Shown: positions 1-7,843 of the stretch, piece after piece
Numbering within the stretch: position 1 is the stretch's first letter
Layout of the letters: each line of letters begins with the position of its first letter
Assembly: GCF_000272105.2 (NCBI RefSeq)
Contig: NZ_AJZD02000151.1
Coordinates: 1-33,330, forward strand
DNA length: 33,330 bases
Origin: Vibrio splendidus 12E03
GTDB lineage: Bacteria > Pseudomonadota > Gammaproteobacteria > Enterobacterales > Vibrionaceae
Direction: 5' to 3'
Notes under the pieces: model-generated
Databases searched by the model: none
What the model was told of the DNA's origin: nothing
Seen by the model: the letters and a program-made list of their open reading frames with translations, nothing else
Made by a program: the position numbers and the translations under genes

Positions 1-23
1 GTTCAAGTCTTCTTAAACGATCG

Positions 24-39
24 GCATTAAGCTTAATGC
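24..39. repeat. Perfect 16-bp palindrome, possible terminator stem
   Basis: The 16 bases at 24-39 equal their own reverse complement, and wobble pairs extend the stem to 21-42. On the + strand it is followed after a short gap by cttttat, so it could be the end of a + strand gene lying before the window. It also lies downstream of the minus-strand mini-ORF at 97-171, but there the U-tract is poor. The palindrome is certain; the terminator role is a guess. Confidence 0.4.
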
Positions 40-96
40 TGGCTTTTATCTATTTCACTAAAAATTGTATCAAAAAGGAATAAGTGAAATTACGTC

Positions 97-171
97 TTAC
101 TTCTCTGCCATTTCTTTCTTAACCATTACTGCAGCAGCAATGATGAAAGTGATGATTAGGCCTAGTTCCAT
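97..171 (-). CDS. 24-residue hydrophobic small protein, uncharacterised
   Basis: This reading frame starts at ATG 171-169 and ends at TAA 99-97. The protein begins MELGLIITFIIAAAVMV and ends in a charged lysine/glutamate tail (KKEMAEK), which is the profile of a single-pass membrane mini-protein. A strong Shine-Dalgarno (GGAG, six bases before the ATG) supports translation. A possible promoter (TTGTGT, 16-base spacer, TATATG on the minus strand) lies at about 200-228. It resembles small inner-membrane proteins of the CydX/YnhF size class, but I do not recognise the family and give it no function. No cytochrome or transporter gene is visible nearby to suggest a partner. Confidence 0.5.
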   Translation of the reverse strand: MELGLIITFIIAAAVMVKKEMAEK

Positions 172-283
172 GATTAACTCCAAAGAAAATTAACATTAAA
201 CATATAATTCGCGAGCATAGTAACACAACGAATACAGAATGATACTTTTTAACCACCAAATTACTTTTTATTCGATTAAGATC

Positions 284-310
284 AAAAAAGATGCCCTAAA
301 GCATCTTTTT
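284..310 (-). terminator. Bidirectional intrinsic terminator after galE
   Basis: The stem is GATGC (290-294) with GCATC (301-305) and a six-base loop, flanked by an A-run (284-289) and a T-run (306-310). Read on the minus strand it is a hairpin followed by T6, 30 bp past the galE stop. The symmetry means it could also stop + strand transcripts. Confidence 0.85.
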
Positions 311-339
311 GTACGTTAACCATTCATGAAACGACTAGA

Positions 340-1353
340 TCAACCAGGGAAACCATCAGGATTCGTTGACTGCCAGCGCCACGTATCTTCGGTCATGTCA
401 GTCAGTGTGCGTTTCGCATTCCAGCCCAATTCTTTCTGAGCTTTTGCCGGATCAGCCCAACATTCTGCGATGTCACCCGGGCGACGATCGACCAGTTGAT
501 AAGGGACTTGTTTGCCGCTCGCTTTCTCAAACGCCTTAACCATATCTAATACACTTGAACCGTTGCCTGTGCCAAGGTTGTAGATATGAAGACCGTCTTT
601 ACGCCCTACTTTCTCAAGCGCTGCAATATGGCCATCAGACAGATCCATTACGTGGATGTAATCACGTACGCCAGTGCCGTCTTTTGTTGGGTAGTCGCTA
701 CCGAATACTGATAAGAATTCACGACGGCCTACAGCCACTTGAGAGACGAATGGCATTAGGTTATTTGGGATACCTTGTGGATCTTCACCTAACTCACCAC
801 TTGGATGAGAACCTACAGGGTTGAAGTAACGCAGCAGTGTAATACTCCAATCTGGATTCGCTTGCTGGAAATCTGTTAAGCACTCTTCAACCATTAGCTT
901 ACTACGGCCATAAGGGTTGGTTGCACTTGTCGGAAAATCTTCAGTAATTGGCACACTGGCTGGATCGCCGTATACCGTTGCTGATGAACTAAATACCAGT
1001 GTTTTCACACCAGCTTCACGCATTGCATCAACAAGAACTAGCGAGCCATTTACATTGTTGTCGTAGTATTCAAGAGGCTTAGCAACGGATTCACCAACCG
1101 CTTTCAAACCAGCAAAGTGGATAACCGCTTCGATGTTATGTTGCTTCATGGTTTCAATCAGCAGTGCTTTATCGCGAATGTCGCCTTCAATAAAATCAGG
1201 ACGAACGCCAGACACTTTCTCGATACGTTCTAATACGCTCGGCTTGCTGTTATACAAATTATCAAAAAGAACAGGCGTCATACCTGCATTGATCATTTGG
1301 ATACTTGTGTGACTGCCGATGTAGCCCATGCCACCTGTAACTAAAACATTCAT
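340..1353 (-). CDS. galE: UDP-glucose 4-epimerase
   Basis: This 337-residue protein is full length for GalE, which interconverts UDP-glucose and UDP-galactose in the cytoplasm with tightly bound NAD. It feeds galactose catabolism (Leloir pathway) and supplies UDP-galactose for surface polysaccharides. The N-terminal Rossmann motif GGMGYIG is at residues 7-13. The SDR catalytic residues are in place: Ser124 in SSSATVYG, and Tyr148 with Lys152 in PYGRSK. The start is set by the dinucleotide motif sitting at the extreme N-terminus, with an AAGG ribosome site about 12 bases upstream. It stands alone, with its own terminator and without galT or galK beside it, so a role in envelope sugar supply is as likely as galactose use. 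Some relatives also act on N-acetylated sugars, and sequence alone does not decide this. Confidence 0.95.
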   Translation of the reverse strand: MNVLVTGGMGYIGSHTSIQMINAGMTPVLFDNLYNSKPSVLERIEKVSGVRPDFIEGDIRDKALLIETMKQHNIEAVIHFAGLKAVGESVAKPLEYYDNNVNGSLVLVDAMREAGVKTLVFSSSATVYGDPASVPITEDFPTSATNPYGRSKLMVEECLTDFQQANPDWSITLLRYFNPVGSHPSGELGEDPQGIPNNLMPFVSQVAVGRREFLSVFGSDYPTKDGTGVRDYIHVMDLSDGHIAALEKVGRKDGLHIYNLGTGNGSSVLDMVKAFEKASGKQVPYQLVDRRPGDIAECWADPAKAQKELGWNAKRTLTDMTEDTWRWQSTNPDGFPG

Positions 1354-1435
1354 GTTTAGCAGACCTTTTAATTAAAATTATTCAACCTATCACTTATGAT
1401 ACAACAACTTAGGGTGGGCTCACAAACACTGGAGC

Positions 1436-3412
1436 CTATTTACCCTCACGAGCGAACACAAACTGGCCTTTTCCTTTGCGTTTCGCTTGGTACATAGCCT
1501 CATCAGCAACTTTTAGAATCACGTCAATATCACGCTCTGAGCCATCAACTAAATGGATACCTAAGCTCGCTCCCACATGAAGTGAACGTTGTTTATAATT
1601 CACTTCTTGCCCGATCAGAGCCAACAATCGCTCGGCTAACTTAGCTAACAAGACCTTGTTTGTCTGTTTAATAATAAGAACAAATTCATCACCCGACAAA
1701 CGTGCAACCAAATCCCCCGCTCTTACCTGAGATAACAACCGGTTTGATACTTCTTTAAGGATCTCGTCACCTGCATCGTGTCCATAGCTGTCATTCACTT
1801 CTTTGAAGCCATCCAAATCCAAGTAGATAACCGCGAAATGCTGATTTGAATAGTGGCTCGACGTGACAACATCATCCATAACCTTATACAGCTGCGCTCT
1901 ATTCGCTAACCCGGTTAATGCATCGTGATGAGCCAAGTGTTCGAGTCTTTCCATCTCTTTAACGTTGGACAAATCAGACAGCGTTAATACCATATCAAAC
2001 TCGTCTTTCTCATTGTCTGAGGCAACTCTATTCACTTTGACAAACATTGGAACTAACGTACCAGACGCACTCTTCTCCCACACTTCGCCTTGCCATTGAC
2101 CATAGTTCTCTAACGAACTGCGAATTGTCGGCATTAGTGATGAAAACTGCTGCCACGAAAATACTTCAAATGGTGTTTTGCCCACCAGCAGATCAGAGTG
2201 ATAACCGAGAAGTTGTGTGATCGCCGGGTTAACCATGGTTATCACATTGGACGAGTTCAGTACGATCAAACCGTCTTTACTGTTTTCGAAAACACCCGCT
2301 GCAATACGTTGGCGGCTCAATGCCGTTTCTATGTCTGTGACATCTTGGATTGCGTAAAGAATACGACCGTGTTTTGTCAAAGAACGGCTACTCACACGAA
2401 GCCAGCGTTTTGATTGAAAGAGATCGGTGGTTTCCAGCAATTCATCATTGAGTTCAATATTGGCATCAGTAACAACTTGTAAGTAGCCCGTTTGCTTGGT
2501 CGCGATCAACTCTTGGATCAACAAGTTCTCAAGAAAGGCTTCCGAGCATTTAAAAATATCCCGAGTAGCTGCGTTCGCATGAAGGATGAGCCCTTTTTCA
2601 TCCACCACCAACAACGAGTGCTGAACGGTTTCAATGACCTCATTTGCGAACGATTTTTCTTCTTGTAACTTGTCTAACGTAAAATTGATTTGGTTGTCGC
2701 GATGTTGAAGCCTTTCTAACATGGTATTGAAAGCTCGAACCAGATCACCGATTTCATCGCGGTTCGTTGCGACCAATTTCGGCTGCTTTGAACGACGCTC
2801 AACGAAGGCTTGCATCGCCTCATTGAGGTCAAACATCGGTTCGATGATCAAGCGTTGAACCAACTTGACCAGTACTCCGCCTAAGATCACCAGAAACAAC
2901 AGGTAGACGACCGCAACCTTGAAAATATTCGTTAAGATCGCATTAAACGTCTCTTTCGATATTGTCACTCTCAAGTTCGCGATCACTGCGCCATCCAGCG
3001 TCACTGGAACGAGTAAAAATATGAAATGCTCAGATATGGCAAATTGATGATCTGCGATATCGTTTAATTCATCTGTATTTGGCCTTGGAACCAAAGTGTT
3101 GCTCACCTGATAGCTTGCAAAAAGCTGCTCGTTAATGTCATAGAGCTTCACTCTAACAATATCTTTATCTGCTACGAAAGCTGACAAGATTTCCTGAGCC
3201 GATGACTTGTCTTCAAATAAAATCGCAGCTTGTAAGTTATAAGCAACACCTTGTGCCAGCACTTTAACACGCTGGATAAGACTCTCTTTTTCCCTTTCAA
3301 AAGTGACAGTGTAATTTACTGATTGAATCGTGACAAAAGTGACTGCGATAAAGATGATAATAGGTAATATCAGTTTGTTTTTAATCGATATGTTATTAAT
3401 GAAAGACAACAT
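1436..3412 (-). CDS. Membrane diguanylate cyclase (CHASE8-like/HAMP/PAS/PAS/GGDEF), YfiN-like
   Basis: This 658-residue inner-membrane protein should make cyclic-di-GMP from two GTP. The order is: TM1 at about 12-33, periplasmic sensor at about 35-163 resembling the CHASE8 domain of YfiN/TpbB, TM2 at about 164-186, HAMP at about 187-240, two PAS-like domains at about 258-365 and 370-485, and GGDEF at about 494-655. The active-site motif is SGDEF (573-577), a common active variant. An RxxD inhibitory site (RAGD, 564-567) stands five residues before it, so product feedback is expected. Its ATG shares one base with the stop codon of the YfiR-like gene (TAATG) and has a GGAGGG ribosome site, so the two are translationally coupled. 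The periplasmic YfiR-like partner probably represses it. The extra PAS domains are more than in Pseudomonas YfiN and suggest a second, cytoplasmic input. Confidence 0.88.
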   Translation of the reverse strand: MLSFINNISIKNKLILPIIIFIAVTFVTIQSVNYTVTFEREKESLIQRVKVLAQGVAYNLQAAILFEDKSSAQEILSAFVADKDIVRVKLYDINEQLFASYQVSNTLVPRPNTDELNDIADHQFAISEHFIFLLVPVTLDGAVIANLRVTISKETFNAILTNIFKVAVVYLLFLVILGGVLVKLVQRLIIEPMFDLNEAMQAFVERRSKQPKLVATNRDEIGDLVRAFNTMLERLQHRDNQINFTLDKLQEEKSFANEVIETVQHSLLVVDEKGLILHANAATRDIFKCSEAFLENLLIQELIATKQTGYLQVVTDANIELNDELLETTDLFQSKRWLRVSSRSLTKHGRILYAIQDVTDIETALSRQRIAAGVFENSKDGLIVLNSSNVITMVNPAITQLLGYHSDLLVGKTPFEVFSWQQFSSLMPTIRSSLENYGQWQGEVWEKSASGTLVPMFVKVNRVASDNEKDEFDMVLTLSDLSNVKEMERLEHLAHHDALTGLANRAQLYKVMDDVVTSSHYSNQHFAVIYLDLDGFKEVNDSYGHDAGDEILKEVSNRLLSQVRAGDLVARLSGDEFVLIIKQTNKVLLAKLAERLLALIGQEVNYKQRSLHVGASLGIHLVDGSERDIDVILKVADEAMYQAKRKGKGQFVFAREGK

Positions 3413-3948
3413 TATTGGCCCTCCACTATAGCGATTCGTAACAGGTTTGAGCCAATGACGTAGTCACCCCGCCTTGCGTTCTCTAGGTTGATCTTAGGTT
3501 TGAGCTTATTATCGATGTGCGTGAGTTCAATGACTCCACCTAGGTCCGTAAAGTTAGGAATGTCGCTGATTGTCACAGTATGTGGCGAGTGCTCTTGACT
3601 ACGAAATTGATCATTTTGACGATCAGACAAATACGTAATATCACACTTAGAAGTAATCGACTGTTGAACTTGGATATCGAGTGAACGAATAGATTTACCC
3701 TCGGTAATTGACGTCAGCACTTGGCTTACCTTTTCATCGCCAATCACACAAAAGTTCACAGCGTTCATAGAGCTTTCATCATTCCAACGTATAAAATTCG
3801 CAATTCTAAAAAGGTACACCGCTTTCACTTCATAAGGTTTGAAGCTTGCCGCTGAGGTGTTCAAAGGCACGATAAGCATCGTTAAAGCAGCTAAGCCTAG
3901 TTTAGAGAAGCCGAGCTTAAAGCGGTGCTTAAGCCATTTAGAATTCAT
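3412..3948 (-). CDS. YfiR-like periplasmic regulator (DUF4154 family)
   Basis: This 178-residue protein has a signal peptide, with a basic start, a hydrophobic stretch at about 15-30 and cleavage near TSAA (31-34). The body matches the YfiR/DUF4154 pattern: KAVYLFRIANFIRW near the mature N-terminus, FCVIGD, then a late conserved block with GDYVIGSNLLRIA. In Pseudomonas aeruginosa YfiR is the periplasmic repressor of the cyclase YfiN and is stabilised by disulfides. Here Cys67 and Cys102 are the only cysteines of the mature protein and correspond to one such pair; the second pair is absent. It overlaps the receptor gene by 11 bp and the cyclase gene by 1 bp, which places it as the middle link of one operon. 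I infer that it holds the downstream cyclase off until a signal arrives from the outer membrane. Confidence 0.82.
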   Translation of the reverse strand: MNSKWLKHRFKLGFSKLGLAALTMLIVPLNTSAASFKPYEVKAVYLFRIANFIRWNDESSMNAVNFCVIGDEKVSQVLTSITEGKSIRSLDIQVQQSITSKCDITYLSDRQNDQFRSQEHSPHTVTISDIPNFTDLGGVIELTHIDNKLKPKINLENARRGDYVIGSNLLRIAIVEGQ

Positions 3949-6001
3949 GAGAGATCCTCACATACACCGATTCTTGATTGACGCTTTTCTGAGATGTGAA
4001 TTCAGCTTGATAGCCGTCACTCTTACCTATGTTTTCAACAACCACTTCAATTAAAGGCGCTGCGGACGATTTTTTCCATGCAAGACGCGCATCAAAGGTT
4101 ATTTCATGTGGGTAAGACTGCCATTCATATTGAGTGCCATCGCCTGCTTCCCAATAGTCTGGGTAATTCACATTAATGTACTGGCCTATCACATCGAATT
4201 GCCAACTTTCGGTTATATTCCACATCAACTGTGCCGTGGCTAAATGTTCATTATCAATATCGTAATAAATACTCGTTTGAGGGCTAGATTTAGGGTCATC
4301 ACCTTTATTCTTACCTTCTAACGTCGCATAGGCGTAGCTCAGGTAACTGGCTAGATCTGCGGTGAGCTGGTAACTCGCGCCTAATTCTAAGCCATAAGTT
4401 TTTGCTTTATAATCATCAGACAGCGCACCGACATAGACATGATTCGCGGGGATATCATTTGGGTCATAACTGTGGAAGCGAAGGTTGTCATGTTCACTCA
4501 GGTAAATCGTTGCATCGAGTTCGAAATTTGAATTGTTTGAGTAGCGATAACCCATTTCCGCCGTTACGACGTTCTCTGTTTCAAGACTCGAGCTTGATTT
4601 ATATACATCTAGGTAGCTGTTGTTTGAGTCAGCATTGTAACTATTAAAATAATAGGTGGAATTGGAATCCATATAAGATGGTGCAACAACCGCACGGCTA
4701 AGCCCCGCCCATACGGAGTGACGTTGAGTTAACTTATATAAACCACGCAATTGAGGTGAAAGCTCAGTTGAATCATTCTGTGTAAAGTGTTCAACCTTAG
4801 CACCAAGAGTAATAGACAGCGCTTCCGTCATTTGAATTTGAGACTGTATAAAAGCGTTCGCAATATAATCGTTGGCAGATTGGATGTTGTAAGCTCGACC
4901 GTAGTAATCAGGGTTGTACCAATCCACGTCCGAAACTTGGCTTGAGGAGAAATCAAGATACATATATCGCAGGCCACCGCCGAGTGTTAGCTGATGGTTT
5001 TCCGATAGTTGGTTGATATAAGTAGAGTCAAAATCAAGGGTCGAATAGCTTCCCGGAGCGTCTGGCGCATTATCCTCATTATATTCACCCCATAACGAAT
5101 ATGAGAGTGTCGAACTTTCATCAAAATGGCGAGAGTCGTTGAATTGGACGTAAACAGATTGACTCTTGTTATCGAAATCATTGGCTTGTGATCCGACAAA
5201 CGATCCTGAGTTATCATATTGGAACGTATACAACTCCGACTCATAAAAGCTCTTCTCACCACCAATACGTAATGACCAATTTTCTTCTGCATTGCTTGGC
5301 TGAAATACCATCCCTGCCGTTTGTGCTTTCCATTTTTCAGATTCGTTTGTGCGATACGTCGGTTCTTCTCGGTACTTATAAAAGGCACGAGCATTCACAC
5401 TGTCGTTTAGGCTTAATCCCTGACGAACACTAAATTCATAGTTATCAGTATTAGACGCGACACCGGAGAGATAAGTCCCCTGCGTATCATTGGCAGACTT
5501 AGTAATTATATTGACAACACCATTAACCGCGTTGCCTCCCCAAATTGTTCCGCCGGGGCCTTTTAGTACTTCGATGCGTTCGATGTCGGCTAGCACATAA
5601 TCAACGTCGCTCCAATACGTACCGCCATAGACCGGGCTAAACAAGCTTCGTCCATCCATCATCACGAGCATCTTGTTATATAGCCCATCATGAAAGCCGC
5701 GCGTCGAAACAAACCACGAGGTCTCGTTAAACTTGGTCACTTTGAGGCCGGGTACTAGCGTTAGGACTTCAGCAATGGTTTTCGCCCCACTACGCTGAAT
5801 TCGCTCATTAGAAAGCACATACACCGACGAAGGAATGTCAGTGAGTTTTTGTGTTACTTTCGAAGCCGTTTCCATTTCGACATCTAACATAGACAACTCT
5901 TCAAGGCTCATCGACATGAGCTGGTCTAGAGAGTTTTCTTGACCAGAGACAAAAACAGGTGTCGTTAATGCTAGTCCTAAGCAAACCTGGCGGGATATCA
6001 T
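3938..6001 (-). CDS. TonB-dependent outer-membrane receptor, probable sensor of the c-di-GMP operon
   Basis: This is an outer-membrane beta-barrel with a plug domain, 687 residues from the chosen start. An ATG 42 bases further upstream (6043) has no ribosome site, whereas ATG 6001 is preceded by AGGTGA at good spacing and opens a clean signal peptide (MISRQVCLGLALTTPVFVSG). The plug spans about 45-165 in this numbering and includes TDIPSSVYVLS, VPGLKV, STRGF, MLVMMDGRS, IERIEVLKGPGG and NAVNGVVNIIT. The barrel follows and ends in phenylalanine (YVRISHEF), the usual barrel C-terminus. The N-terminal stretch LDQLMSMSLEELSMLDVEMETASK belongs to a receptor subclass often found beside signalling genes rather than iron uptake genes. 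No TonB, siderophore or ABC import gene is nearby. The substrate is unknown. Its overlap with the YfiR-like gene argues for sensing as well as, or instead of, uptake. Confidence 0.88.
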   Translation of the reverse strand: MISRQVCLGLALTTPVFVSGQENSLDQLMSMSLEELSMLDVEMETASKVTQKLTDIPSSVYVLSNERIQRSGAKTIAEVLTLVPGLKVTKFNETSWFVSTRGFHDGLYNKMLVMMDGRSLFSPVYGGTYWSDVDYVLADIERIEVLKGPGGTIWGGNAVNGVVNIITKSANDTQGTYLSGVASNTDNYEFSVRQGLSLNDSVNARAFYKYREEPTYRTNESEKWKAQTAGMVFQPSNAEENWSLRIGGEKSFYESELYTFQYDNSGSFVGSQANDFDNKSQSVYVQFNDSRHFDESSTLSYSLWGEYNEDNAPDAPGSYSTLDFDSTYINQLSENHQLTLGGGLRYMYLDFSSSQVSDVDWYNPDYYGRAYNIQSANDYIANAFIQSQIQMTEALSITLGAKVEHFTQNDSTELSPQLRGLYKLTQRHSVWAGLSRAVVAPSYMDSNSTYYFNSYNADSNNSYLDVYKSSSSLETENVVTAEMGYRYSNNSNFELDATIYLSEHDNLRFHSYDPNDIPANHVYVGALSDDYKAKTYGLELGASYQLTADLASYLSYAYATLEGKNKGDDPKSSPQTSIYYDIDNEHLATAQLMWNITESWQFDVIGQYINVNYPDYWEAGDGTQYEWQSYPHEITFDARLAWKKSSAAPLIEVVVENIGKSDGYQAEFTSQKSVNQESVYVRISHEF

Positions 6002-6060
6002 GTGCTCACCTAATATACAGATAGATATTAATCCTTTAATCAATAGTTCAACTATATATG

Positions 6061-6127
6061 AAATGCCATACTGGTAAATTTTCGGTATCGAAAGTTTGAG
6101 TCAGGTCACTGTTTATTTATGGCATTT
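6061..6127. repeat. Ten-bp inverted repeat in the receptor/pxpA divergent promoter region
   Basis: AAATGCCATA (6061-6070) is repeated in inverted form as TATGGCATTT (6118-6127), exact over ten bases, with a 47-bp spacer. A smaller hairpin, TTTCG-gtat-CGAAA, lies inside at 6080-6093. The 170-bp region must hold promoters for both divergent units, so these may be operator half-sites or a looping pair. No known regulator consensus was recognised. Confidence 0.4.
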
Positions 6128-6171
6128 ATAAGACCGTCATTACTTACCTCAACGTAAAGGATTAGCACCAC

Positions 6172-6915
6172 GTGACAACGAAGATTTTGCTTAATTGCGA
6201 CATGGGAGAAAGTTTCGGCAATTGGAAGATGGGCGATGACGAGTCGGTCATGGAATGGGTCGATATGGCAAACATCGCTTGTGGCTTCCATGCGTCTGAT
6301 CCGCACGTTATGTCCAAGACGATAAAACTGGCACAGCACTATCACACCCAAATTGGTGCTCATCCCGGTTATCAAGATCTCGTTGGATTTGGTCGCCGTT
6401 CTATTCCACACACCATGGACGAGATCAGTGAACTGGTGTGCTATCAAGTCGGTGCATTACAAGCCCTCTGCTGCTATCACCAGACCTCTGTTGGCTATGT
6501 GAAACCTCATGGCGCCCTTTACAACGATATGATGTCAAACATCGATGTGTTTAATGCGGTAGCCCAAGCCGTCGCTGAATTTAACATCCCGTTGATGATT
6601 CTCTCTTCATCAGACAATCAACAGTATTTGGATATTGCTGACGACCATGACTTGCCTCTCTTGTTTGAAGCGTTTGCCGACCGTGCTTATTTAAATAACG
6701 GACAATTAGCGCCACGTACTCAAAAAGGCTCGGTTTACGTCAATCAAGACGATATCTATAACCAAGTTATGCAAATCATTAACTATGGCTCGGTTACGAC
6801 TTTAGAGAGCGAAAGATTGCCTATTGAAGCCGATACCATCTGTGTTCATGGCGATAACCCTCAATCCATCGCATTAATTCGAAAAATCAGACAAGACCTC
6901 AACGCTTTTAATTAG
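6172..6915 (+). CDS. pxpA: 5-oxoprolinase subunit A (LamB/YcsF family)
   Basis: This is a 247-residue member of the LamB/YcsF family. With PxpB and PxpC it forms the ATP-dependent prokaryotic 5-oxoprolinase that opens 5-oxoproline (pyroglutamate) to glutamate. Family signatures are LNCDMGESFG near the start, NIACGFHASDP (34-44), GAHPGYQDLVGFGRR, KPHGALYND, EAFADRAYL and a C-terminal CVHGDNP. The start is GTG at 6172, with AAAGG about ten bases upstream, because no ATG precedes the conserved N-terminal motif. pxpB follows after 163 bp, an unusually wide gap for this operon. A 6-bp stem (6926-6931 with 6949-6954) lies in that gap but is too weak to call a terminator. Confidence 0.92.
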   Translation: MTTKILLNCDMGESFGNWKMGDDESVMEWVDMANIACGFHASDPHVMSKTIKLAQHYHTQIGAHPGYQDLVGFGRRSIPHTMDEISELVCYQVGALQALCCYHQTSVGYVKPHGALYNDMMSNIDVFNAVAQAVAEFNIPLMILSSSDNQQYLDIADDHDLPLLFEAFADRAYLNNGQLAPRTQKGSVYVNQDDIYNQVMQIINYGSVTTLESERLPIEADTICVHGDNPQSIALIRKIRQDLNAFN

Positions 6916-7078
6916 TATGAAGCGTGTGATTGGTATGAGGCATGGTCTAATCACTCGCCCAACCGGGCACCTAACTAATTGCTCGTAAGATCTAATTGTT
7001 TTGTATTGGCTTGGACACGGAAGTGAGACACGCCAAGTAAGCTAGTAAAAGGCAAGATAACAAACGTATGGAAACGAA

Positions 7079-7843
7079 ATGACGACGAATCAGATTGAAT
7101 TCAATATAGCGCCAGTCGCGGAATGCAGCGTTTTGGTGACCTTGGTGCTATCGCCTTCAAATAATCAATCTAGCGCTCAATATGCGCAGTACATGGCTCA
7201 TTTTTCCGATGCCATTCGCCAAAATTTAGCGTCGGTGTTGATGAATGTGACACCGGCTTACCACACAATATTGGTTGATTACCTACCTTATCGAATATCG
7301 GAACAGCAGCTCATTAAACAGCTCAATAATTTGTTGAGTCACGCTCTGTCGTCCTGTTCTAGTGTTAGTAAAACTCGCGATACGATTGAGCTTCCTGCCT
7401 ATTATTCACCAGAAACGGCGCTTGATTTAGACCGATATCAAGACAAAGGTGTGACTCTGGACGATATTATTCAATATCACACCTCACAGACATACAGCGT
7501 CAGTGCGGTTGGGTTTACGCCTGGCTTTGCGTTTATGTCGGATGTGGTTAATGAGCTTGCCTTGCCCCGTCACTCCACACCCCGCTTAAATGTGCCCAAA
7601 GGCAGTATCGCCATCGCGGATACTAAAACAGCGGTGTACCCTTCGGATTCACCGGGCGGCTGGAATATTATTGGCAATTGCCCGCTTTCGTTGTTCGATC
7701 ATAGCCAATTGAAGAACGCCGACATCATGCAAAGACCGCTGTCTCTGCTTAATGTTGGTGACACAGTCCGTTTCATCGCGATTTCAAAACAAGAATTTGT
7801 AGAGTTGGGTGGAGGCATCGTAAATGACAGAGATCAAAACTAA
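7079..7843 (+). CDS. pxpB: 5-oxoprolinase subunit B (KipI family)
   Basis: This 254-residue protein is of the KipI/allophanate-hydrolase-subunit-1 family. Diagnostic motifs are VGFTPGFAFM in the middle and PKGSIAIADTKTAVYPSDSPGGW followed by NIIGNCPLSLFD toward the C-terminus. In Bacillus subtilis the relative KipI was first described as an inhibitor of the sporulation kinase KinA, but next to pxpA and pxpC the metabolic role in 5-oxoproline cleavage is the safer call. A GGA-type ribosome site stands a few bases before the ATG. The 3' end overlaps pxpC by 20 bases, which couples translation of the two subunits that form the PxpBC part of the enzyme. Confidence 0.9.
   Translation: MTTNQIEFNIAPVAECSVLVTLVLSPSNNQSSAQYAQYMAHFSDAIRQNLASVLMNVTPAYHTILVDYLPYRISEQQLIKQLNNLLSHALSSCSSVSKTRDTIELPAYYSPETALDLDRYQDKGVTLDDIIQYHTSQTYSVSAVGFTPGFAFMSDVVNELALPRHSTPRLNVPKGSIAIADTKTAVYPSDSPGGWNIIGNCPLSLFDHSQLKNADIMQRPLSLLNVGDTVRFIAISKQEFVELGGGIVNDRDQN

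Noticed and set aside
1417..1436. GGCTC/GAGCC stem at the end of the cyclase gene
   Set aside because: Only five base pairs, partly within the stop codon, with no T-run on either strand.
4987..5394. 135-codon minus-strand frame inside the TonB-dependent receptor gene
   Set aside because: It lies in another frame of the receptor coding sequence, has no ribosome site and its translation has no recognisable domain. The receptor frame carries clear motifs throughout.
6106..6447. 113-codon minus-strand frame antisense to pxpA
   Set aside because: It covers the conserved 5' part of pxpA, whose protein motifs are unmistakable.
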